Below, in pieces: positions 56,470 to 64,000 of a stretch of DNA of 64,000 nucleotides. Position 1 is the first letter of the stretch. Each line of letters begins with the position of its first letter. This DNA comes from Nephrocerus scutellatus (lineage: Eukaryota > Arthropoda > Insecta > Diptera > Pipunculidae): contig OX352761.1 of assembly GCA_947095585.1 (NCBI GenBank), positions 29,913,777 through 29,977,776 of the forward strand, given 5' to 3'. The notes beneath the pieces are model-generated. The model had not been told where the DNA came from. It saw nothing but the letters and a program-made list of their open reading frames with translations, and did not search any database. Made by a program: the position numbers and the translations under genes.

Positions 56470-57600
56470 ATGCTCTACGCATGGGCAAAGATAGAGAAAT
56501 TGCTCTTGCGTTTGACAACGCCGCTCTTTAAATTCAGCGCGTCAGGTTATAGGACTAGACGCCACCGGCATCGGCTGTCAAGAAGGCCAGGTCAGAACCT
56601 TCCAACTTCCAACTTTTATCCAAATGGTCAGTGCCGTCAGGTTGGGTATTGTCCCGACCGATTTGACAATAAACTCCATCACAACTGAGCAAATGGCTCT
56701 TTTTCAAGAGGCGGTTATAGAGATCTCAATTGAGCTGGCCGATAGTGGCGTGTGTCCAAATTTGTCCGGCTTTCATCTCAAATCGGGATGGCTAGTCTTC
56801 ATCTGCCCAGACAGTGCTTCTGCTGGGTGTATGCGCTCGAACTTCGATAGGATCAGAGCCAAGAGTAGACTGAGAGTGACGCTGGTGGAAGAGGGATCCA
56901 TCTTTAAACCACACGTCGTCCGTGGTTACTTTCCACAGAATGTAGAGCTCTCTCAGAGAAGATTCTGGCTACCATCTTTGCGCAAAACGCCGATTTGCAA
57001 GCCAAGTCATGGCAGATAGTACTGAGGAAGAAGGAAGGTGCGCTTCTCCAACTCGTACTGGCGACAGACGACGTCTCCATGATAAGGTTAAATACCTGCA
57101 AAGGCATGGTAAATTACCGCTTTGGCCCAGGTAAAGCGGATACTTAAGAGCACTAATAAGATTTCAACTTCTGGCTGCGGTAACTCTTACAAAGAGAAAG
57201 TCGCCAGCTTGACAAGCAGGCAAAATCCCCACTGGGCATCCTGGCATGCTGGCCTTAGCCGTTCTGGTAGCAGAACTGCAGCGGCTAGAGTTGCTGTCTC
57301 CCATCCGACAAGCGACGCCACTGGTCACGCGAGGAGGAAAGATGAGTTGGGTAAGGAAGATCTCTGGGTCAACCTAGCCTGACTGCTTGTCGTAGGGGAT
57401 AGGGCCAATAAAAAGCTCAATTTCCTTGGCGACGACGCCAACATTCTGCCCACAAAGGCCCAGGAGCTAGTAGAGCACTGTCGGAGAAGAAACCTCCAGT
57501 ATGCCAATGCACATCATAAGGTATGTGGCTGCAGTGGCATCAATAAAAGAGGTGAGTGTCTTTTAGAATATCTTATTAGTACATAATAATTTAGAAAACC
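56470..57600 (+). pseudogene. LINE-H ORF1 remnant (DUF4780-like RNA-binding region)
   Basis: Frame 56624-57019 encodes VRLGIVPTDLTINSITTEQM, ALFQEAVIEISIELAD, PNLSGFHLKSGWLVFICPDS, ASAGCMRSNFDRI and LVEEGSIFKPHVVRGYFP. This is the pattern of the ORF1 domain of some insect LINEs: a tract rising to GWL-V-C-DS, then a W/P-rich end. After a frame change NADLQAKSWQIVLRKKEGAL and LVLATDDVSMIRLNTCKGMV continue to about 57115. Downstream to 57600 are broken basic segments. ORF1 proteins bind element RNA to form the retrotransposition particle. Identification is by pattern and position only. Confidence 0.6.
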
Positions 57601-57686
57601 TAAATAATGGCTCTTAAGCTACCTTTACAAATGCGATTCGCGAAGAGGTATTCGACCTCACACTGTCCAGTCCATTTATCTCCAAC

Positions 57687-58005
57687 ATAATTGAAAACTG
57701 TGGGCGCCGTGGTTTAGTGCAAAAGCGCATGGCTACTGAGCAGGGGTTCGTGGTTCGAATTCCAGTAACACCAAAGGTATTTTTCACGATGTCCCACTTC
57801 TCGCAAATAGATGACAAACGTTCCGAGAGTAATAACTTGCCACGGAAAGCTTCTCAATTCGCCGTTTGGATCCGGCCTTAAATTCTTGGTCCCTTCCATT
57901 TGTGTCCAAAAATATACATGCACAACACAAATGGTCGCGAGAAGCTAGGCCTTTGACTCAACGGTCTGTCGCGCCGAATATTAATATTGTCATAGTTGAA
58001 AACTG
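57687..58005 (+). mobile_element. SINE-1 copy K with 14-bp target duplication, inside LINE-H
   Basis: ATAATTGAAAACTG (57687-57700) and ATAGTTGAAAACTG (57992-58005), one mismatch. Body 57701-57991: TGGGCGCCGTGGTTTAGTGC head, B box GGTTCGAATTCC, complete middle, CTGTCGCGCCGAATATTAAT end. It lies between LINE-H ORF1 and endonuclease remnants. Confidence 0.95.
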
Positions 58006-60480
58006 GCATGAGTCTGACAACTGTCGCTGTCAGACCATCAGCACATCAGGTTTGACATTCCTGGCAATATGACACATGCTTCGTCTAGATTCGATCCTAA
58101 GTCTACGGACTGGAATCTGTCCTATATAAATTGTATATTCTTGTCACATATATAAGTCCACATGGGATCTAGATGAGGAAGCGTACCAATTAAATGATGT
58201 GTTACTCAATTTCTATCATGACAGTTATGTCTCTAAAACGTAAGGTTCCCTTGTACGACCATCTGGCTAAGCTTAGGAAGAAAGTTAGAAAACTCTGCTA
58301 AACGCACGAAGACTGGGACGAATATAGGTTCGCCATTACAGAGTACAACTCTCAAGGAATACGATCCAAACATGCCAGATGGAGGAAATGCTGTGAAAAC
58401 ATTGTTGAAATGCCAGTAGTGGCACGAATCCACAAAGCATTAGTTAAGGATCAGACGAATTGTATCACCTACACGTCAGACCATGAGGATACAACGCATC
58501 TGACCAAAGGGTCTGTTATAATAGTTGGGCAAATAGTTTATCCAGTAAAATCTTCAGTCCGGACATGGATAAATGGGCAATAAGCTATTTTCAACCTTGG
58601 AAAGCTCTCGGCGGTAATGGGATATTTCCAGATTTTCTACAGAAGGCAATCGATCTCATCCTACCGTGTATGATTGCTTTATTTAGAGCCAGCTGCAACT
58701 GGTGGTATATTCCCACTATCTGGAGACAGGTAAATGTTCAAATCATACAGACCTATAAGTTTAACATCATTCGTCCTCAAAACCATGAAGAGACTCATTG
58801 ATGTTCATATTAGAGGCCGGTTAGAAATTTCTACCCTTCTGCACTGAAGTCAGTATGCGTACAGGAAAGGCAAAAGCACACAAGGTGCCCTTCACTATCG
58901 TGTGGAGATAATAGAAAGAACTTTTCGTTTCAAGGAAGTGACCATGTGTGCATTCCTCGACATTTAGGGTGCCTTCGATAACACTGCTTACGACTCTATT
59001 GCAAGGGCAATCAGTAGCAGAGGTATCGAAGACTCGACCAATCATTGGATAAGCGCCATGCTTGGAAGTCGAGACATGATTTCACTCTCGGGAGGAGAAT
59101 GGTGCAGCAGAGAAGGTCTTTCCATCAATCCTTGCAAAACCGTTCTAGTGTAAACGGCTAAACTGGAATTCTCATATCAAGTCCACCATCGAACGCGCCA
59201 CTAGGGCCTTGTGGGCCAGTAGACGCCTCTATGCCAGAACTTTGGGTTTAAATCCTAAAATGGTACATTGAATGTACACAATGATAGTGAGACCTATTGT
59301 CACGTACTCAACAATAGTTTGGTGGCTGAAAATTCTTGAACGGACAACGGCAACTAAGCTGCAGAAGCCACAAAGAATAGCCTGTATAGGTATAACGGGT
59401 GCCGTGCGCACCTGCCCTACGACAGTACTAGAAGCTGTTGTAGGGCTTTCACCCCTGCACATCTTCATTAGGAAGATAGATACGCTATTAAGTGGGAGTA
59501 GAATACGGGCACCAACCGGGTGACTATGTGGCTCACCTGAAAATTCTTGACTCAATTCCTGAAAGAGACATGTTCTGCACTATCCCAGACATTATGGTCA
59601 GGGAGCACTGTTTCGGAAGGAAATTTAAGGTAGAAATATTGGACTGGACACTCAACGTTAGCTTTCGGGTCTGGTTCACAGGATCTGAGATGGAAACCGC
59701 ATTTGGAGCTGGTGTCTTTGGACCCAACACCAAAGTCTCGATACCAATGGGAAAAAGTCCCTCAGTTTTTTAGGCAGAACTCCATGCCATTGAGATCTGT
59801 GCCGGGATTGACCTTAATAAAGGAATTAAAGGCGCTAGAATATATATCTTTTCAGATAGCCAGGCAGCACTTAGAGCGCTGTCGTCCAATTTGATGGACT
59901 CGATATAAGTCAAAAACTGTTACGATGCACTTCAATCTTTTGCCAGACACAACAAAGTCAAACTCGGTTGGGTTCCTGGTCATCAGGGAATTGCAGGCCC
60001 CGAATCTGCAGATGAACTAGCTAGAGCTGGCTCGGAATCTGTTTTCATAGGAGCTGAAACCTACTGTGGTGTCAACTGGGCTGACGCCACAGCACTGATA
60101 AATTGTTTGGAACACAAACTTCGTCTGGTCCACTCGGAAAGCATCTCTGGGCTTAGGCAATTCACACAATTAATCCTTAGTTTTAATAGGGATAGCATTG
60201 GGAAGCTAGTGAGCTTTCTAACATTTCATTTTGTAGCTTGCGATATAACCTTAACAAAATTGGTGTGGGCTCAGAGACAGAATTTAGGTTCTGCTCGGAG
60301 GATGATGAGTCATCCGAGCACATTCTCTGTGAATGGCCAGCAATGGAGACGCGTCTTTCACAAGGAAATATGCTAGACAGCGGAGTTGAGAAAATCCGCC
60401 ATTAAGGATGTACTATCGTTCATTAGGGAGGTGGTACGTATCTTAGAAAAAGCAAACCCGAAGATACAATAGATCTTTCA
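57990..60480 (+). pseudogene. LINE-H ORF2 remnant: endonuclease end, reverse transcriptase, RNase H
   Basis: In order: LSLSDHQHIRFDIPG (58025-58070, endonuclease SDH motif), linker LAKLRKKVRKLC and YRFAITEYNSQGIRSKHARW (58260-58385), RT start PWKALGGNGIFPDFLQKA (58590-58650), AYRKGKSTQGALHYRVEIIE and FLDI-GAFDNTAYDS (58850-58995). The YADD region is deleted near 59100. MIVRPIVTYSTIVWW and KPQRIACIGITGAVRTCPTT (thumb, 59280-59430) follow, then RNase H at 59660-60045 with FSDSQAALRAL and WVPGHQGIAGPESADELA. The end carries a cysteine motif FRFCSEDDESSEHILCEW (60275-60340). The first RNase H Asp is lost (FTGS instead of TDGS), with several stops. No intact function is possible. Confidence 0.85.
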
Positions 60481-60514
60481 GGTCGCAGTGTCTGCCATAT
60501 GAGCATGTGTAGAA

Positions 60515-60532
60515 GTCCACTTCGCGTGCCCG

Positions 60533-60563
<31 letters not shown>

Positions 60564-61183
60564 TGGGTAGAATATTGTGATCAATTTTTTACACACTTCC
60601 TAAAGCCTGATTTTATTCAAACTATTTACACATGTGTATTTCCCATGACAACACCTTCTGTTAAAATTTGGGGACCGTCGGGCCTCGGGGTCGGTGGCCA
60701 CCCATCAGAATTTTATAAAAAACGTACCCGATTTTTTCCAAATTTTATAAGCATGTGTATCTCCGATGGAAAACACTTTTTGTAACAATTTGCAAGTGAG
60801 GGACAACACTTTTTGTAAAAAATTAGGAGACCCCGGACCCCGTGGTCGTGGGGCCCCAAAATTGTTAAATTGTTAAATTAAAAAAAATTAACCCGTTTTT
60901 CTTCAAATTTTATATACGTATGTATCTCCGATGAAAAACACTTTTTGTTAAAATTTTGGAGACCCCGGGCCCCAGGGTCATTGGGCCCCAAAAATTGGGA
61001 CCGAGCTCGATTTTCATAATAGTTAAACAAATTGCATCAGTGATGAACAACACTTTTTGTAAATTTGTTGGAGTCCATGTAATTTTTTTAAAAATTAGTC
61101 CGATTTTCTTCAAATTTTAACACAAACTTATCTCCTATTAGAGAATTTACATAAACAATTTTAATTTTTATGGGTTGTTTTTT
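60515..61183 (+). repeat. Rep-A copy l
   Basis: CCACTTCGCGTGCCCGTGGC with a (GGCT)n tract of about six repeats (60530-60560), GATCAATTTTTTACACACTT, about five units, and the right module TTAGAGAATTTACATAAACA with TTTTTATGGGTTGTTTTTT at 61138-61183. The outermost left bases are missing. It begins about 35 bp after the LINE-H 3' end. Confidence 0.85.
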
Positions 61184-61351
61184 AATCGTACAGTAGACGT
61201 TGTGTAGGAAGCACCAGCGCCCACTGATTCCATTCAGACAACTACACTAAGCTGTGAGTCTTTACGTTCCATCACGATGTTGAAAACCTATCGTAGTTTT
61301 GTCCTAAACACCGACGCCACTACGCTACCCCAAACATTATCTCCTATCCAC

Positions 61352-61353
<2 letters not shown>

Positions 61354-61389
<36 letters not shown>

Positions 61390-61660
61390 TAGAGACTTAT
61401 TGCCAAGGGATGACTCCCTGAATGACTTACGTCACGGCAATAAGTTGGGCTAAGCCCTTTATTAAATTCAAAATAAAATAAAAATCGAAAGAATGTGATT
61501 TACAATATATCACATTCCTCACGTTTGTAGCCGGTTTCAATTTATTTTCTCAGAATTCTCCCTGATTCATTGGAAAAGCAATACGAAAAACGAACACGAA
61601 TTTAGAACGACGCGAGTCCAAATACTTTTATCAATGAATCATGGTCAGGGAAAACTACAA
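61354..61660 (-). mobile_element. LINE-K 3' end with 33-nt poly(A), minus strand
   Basis: The T run 61354-61386 is a poly(A) tail on the minus strand. Upstream of it come TTGCCGTGACGTAAGTCATT and GGGCTTAGCCCAACTTATTG, the same 3' region as at 48.77 kb. Before that is the peptide end GYKREECDIL (about 61505-61545). Confidence 0.75.
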
Positions 61661-61716
61661 AAAACCTTGACCAAGAAAATATTACAAATTATAAAAATAA
61701 TTTAAAAAATACTGAT

Positions 61717-61719
<3 letters not shown>

Positions 61720-61765
<46 letters not shown>

Positions 61766-63150
61766 TATTAAGAAACAACTTATGAATACTTTAACCATCA
61801 TCCTTCAAGAACTTGTTAACGGCTAATTTGAACGCCTGCAGATTATAAGATTCTGGAAACACGTGTTCGACCAATTGATTCCACATCGAAGATACTCTAG
61901 GAAAAAAGGAGGATTTAAAGTGTTGGGTTCTACATGAAAAAAGTTTTAAGGCAAATCTATGTTGATTGCACCTTAAACGAGTGTTTACGTTACTGAGAAA
62001 AGGCCCAGGAACTAGAGAACGGGTTTCTAAAGAACATTTACCGTTGTAAAATTTATAGAAAACAGATAAAGCTCCAACATTTCGTCTGTGCTCCAAAGTA
62101 TCAAGAGACGAAGTAATGGTTACATCGTTTATCAAACGGATAACTCTATTCTGAACACCATCAAGATGAACCAAATGCGATCTTGGAGCACCACCCCACA
62201 CATATGAATTAAATTCTAAAATTGGTCTAATATAAGATTTATATAATCTTAACACTTCAGAGGGAGTGAAGTAGAAGTTACAACGTCTTATGAAGCCTAA
62301 ACATTGGCTAGCTCTTTTTGAAATTTCATAAATATGTTCTTTCCAAGAAAGATCACTTGATACTTTTAAACCTAACAACTTAAGTGAATCAGATCTCGCA
62401 ATAGAGGTACCATTAATAACAGGAGGAACATAATGTTGAGTTGTCTTCTGAGAAAAAAGGCAAGACTGGAATTTATTTGGGTTAAATTCTACTCTGTTAG
62501 AAATGCCCCAATCAAGAATGATTTGAATATTAGACAGAATAGTCAAATTCATTAATTCACGCGAACCATTCAAGCGAGAATTACATTCTTTTTGATTGTC
62601 AAACTCAATGGAGGCCGATAGTGTTGTATCATCAGCAAATGAATGGATATCACAGGTTGTAGAAGACAATAGGTCGTTGATATATATCAAGAAGAGCGTG
62701 GGAGACAAGGATGATCCTTGAGGCACGCCAGCATTGATCCCATGTGAATCTGAAGATATACCATTTAATACAACTTTTATTTTACGGTTCCATAAATAAT
62801 TCTCAATCCATGTAATGAGAGAGGAGTGTAAATTCAGCGCACGAATCTTATTAATAAGACAATCATGCCATACTCTATCAAAAGCTTTAGCAATATCTAA
62901 GGAAACAACGCTTGATTCACCTAGGTTTTCAATGCTTCGCTCCAAACAATGAGTCATGCACGTCATTAGTTCGCCTGAAGATCGATTTTTACGAAATCCA
63001 TACTGAACATCGGATAAAAGAACATTCGAATCCAGATAGTTCATTAGTCTGAAATTAACGATAGATTCCATTACCTTCGATAGAACCGACAACAAAGCAA
63101 TAGGTCGGTAGTTCGTAGGTACCATGCTCCGACCATTTGCGTGTAGCAAA
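61720..63150 (-). mobile_element. LINE-J, 5'-truncated, intact 452-codon reverse transcriptase ORF and poly(A)
   Basis: An uninterrupted minus-strand ORF (63149 to 61791) covers nearly the whole reverse transcriptase: NYRPIALLSVLSKVMES (residues 13-29), motif A SLDIAKAFDRVWH (83-95), motif B GVPQGSSLSP (141-150), catalytic FADD (171-174) and LLGLKVSSDLSWKEHI. The thumb carries FTPSEVLRLYKSYIRPILEF, and the conserved end HRRNVGALSVFYKFYNGKC leads to MWNQLVEHVFP. It enzymatically copies element RNA into the nicked target. A 43-nt T run (61720-61762) is its poly(A) tail, about 30 bp after the stop. The start Met is not native: residues before about 10 are flanking sequence, so 5' truncation removed the endonuclease and ORF1. 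The absence of stops marks it as the youngest LINE here. Jockey/CR1-like affiliation is by motif style. Confidence 0.9.
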
Positions 63151-63345
63151 GGACCTCGGTGTCCTAAACATTAGTGCTCGCTTGACTACATTGAACGTAA
63201 CAGACAACATAGCCTATGAACAATTTGTGGCAATTTATCCTACACCCGCTACACGTCGCTATTCTCCGACGATAACACCTACCGATCAACTGAACGAACA
63301 TATTTTATTTAAGTATCAATAAGTTATTTTTTCTATATATCGTAT
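63151..63345. other. unassigned short segment
   Basis: A 61-codon frame (63137-63322, with TDNIAYEQFVAIYPTPATRR) is more complex in composition than neighbours but unrecognised. It could be part of another decayed element. Confidence 0.3.
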
Positions 63346-63960
63346 CATCATTATCATATTTGGCTCTACTGCCTCCTGGCCTCCCACAAAAAGTCTCTCC
63401 ACCGGTCCCGATTTCGAGCCGATGTCATCCAGTTTGGCATCCCTAAACTCTGGGCGTCCTGGTCTACGCCATCTTTTCAGCGTAGGCTTGGCCGGCCTCG
63501 CTGTCGTGTTCCATATATCCTACCGCAAAGGACTTTCCGAGCAGGATCCTCTTCGCTCATGCGAGCTAGGTGTTCTGCCCACCGGAGCCTACCGAGCTTA
63601 ATTTTCGTTCGCGCTCCACTATTTGAATTGAGGGACCAATGTTGGATCTTCTACTCGCAGACGTGGCCACCATGTACCTTGTTTTGCTTTCATTTCAGCC
63701 CCAGATTTCGTGCCGCCTGCTCTATCTGGATGAAAGCTTCCTGTACAGCTCTTGGGTTTCTACCAACGATGTCAATATCGTCTGCGTAAGCCAGTATCTG
63801 AATGGACTTATAGAGGATTGTTCCTCTCGCCGTTACGTCAGAGTCTCGGATCACTTTCTCCAACGCCAGGTTGAAGAGGACGCAGGCCAGTCCATCCCCT
63901 TGTCGGAGCCCGTAATAGATGTTGAATGGGCTTGATAGTGATCCGGATATTTTTACTTAG
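63346..63960 (-). mobile_element. RTE-B copy, catalytic region joined to 3' end, minus strand
   Basis: The minus strand reads NIYYGLRQGDGLACVLFNLA (63850-63910), then VIRDSDVTARGTIL and LAYADDIDIVGRNPRAVQEAFIQI (63720-63795, catalytic YADD). After AARNLGL and a block ending near 63605 it continues directly into KLGRLRWAEHLARMSEEDPA and RKVLCGRIYGTRQRGRPSLR to the end, with ATATGATAATGATGAT at 63345-63362. About 60-100 residues between the YLGS block and the LGRL block are deleted. Confidence 0.85.
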
Positions 63961-64000
63961 CTCATAACATTGGTCATGGTCAACCTACATATTTGTGTCA

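Noticed and set aside
1..64000. LTR retrotransposon or endogenous retrovirus
   Set aside because: I looked for long direct repeats, a primer-binding site and protease/integrase motifs and found none; all reverse transcriptase pieces are of the non-LTR type.

Overview
This window looks like intergenic or heterochromatic DNA from an arthropod nuclear genome, most likely an insect and plausibly a fly. It is AT-rich. I could not recognise a single host protein-coding gene, rRNA or genuine tRNA gene. Almost everything identifiable is a mobile element or a decayed piece of one, in both orientations, often nested. The mix of LINEs, mariner-type transposons, Helitrons, tRNA-derived SINEs and microsatellites supports the assignment, but the species cannot be named from sequence alone.

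Layout. 0.3-3 kb: an internally deleted mariner with terminal inverted repeats, then a Helitron remnant with a G/T-rich satellite split by a SINE, then a LINE fragment. 3.3-9.5 kb: a SINE and several copies of a modular element I call Rep-A. 15-17.4 kb: a LINE reverse transcriptase, a roughly 290-bp tandem repeat, and the 3' end of an RTE-type LINE. 21.9-25.6 kb: SINE, Rep-A, RTE-type pieces, a long-inverted-repeat DNA transposon, a (TA)n tract and a second transposase remnant. 26.4 kb: a possible second SINE family. 29.4-29.9 kb: a CpG-rich island of unknown nature. 31.2-36.1 kb: SINEs, a chimeric LINE, a Helitron 5' end and an RTE-type LINE. 36.7 and 44.2 kb: two Helitron 3' ends, the second attached to a helicase remnant. 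38.4 kb: a 9-bp minisatellite with an inverted partner at 39.05 kb. 45.1-46.1 kb: the clearest Rep-A copy. 48.4-54.2 kb: LINE pieces of several families. 55.3-61.2 kb: Rep-A copies around a 4-kb LINE with ORF1, endonuclease, reverse transcriptase and RNase H remnants. 61.4-63.2 kb: two LINE 3' ends with poly(A) tails, one carrying an intact 452-codon reverse transcriptase ORF. 63.3-64 kb: more RTE-type LINE.

Families used below (my names): SINE-1 (tRNA-derived, about 290 bp, 11 copies or fragments); Rep-A (modular, 0.25-1 kb, about 15 copies or fragments); LINE-H (I/R1-group-like with RNase H); LINE-J (FADD-type reverse transcriptase, poly(A) tail); LINE-K (known here only from its 3' end); RTE-A (AAAG-rich tail) and RTE-B (ATG-repeat tail). 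SINE-1 copies interrupt LINE-H, LINE-J and the Helitron satellite, so SINE-1 moved after them. The best direct evidence in the window is structural: target-site duplications on SINE-1, TA-flanked inverted repeats on the mariner, the long-inverted-repeat transposon, and Helitron terminal hairpins ending in CTAG.
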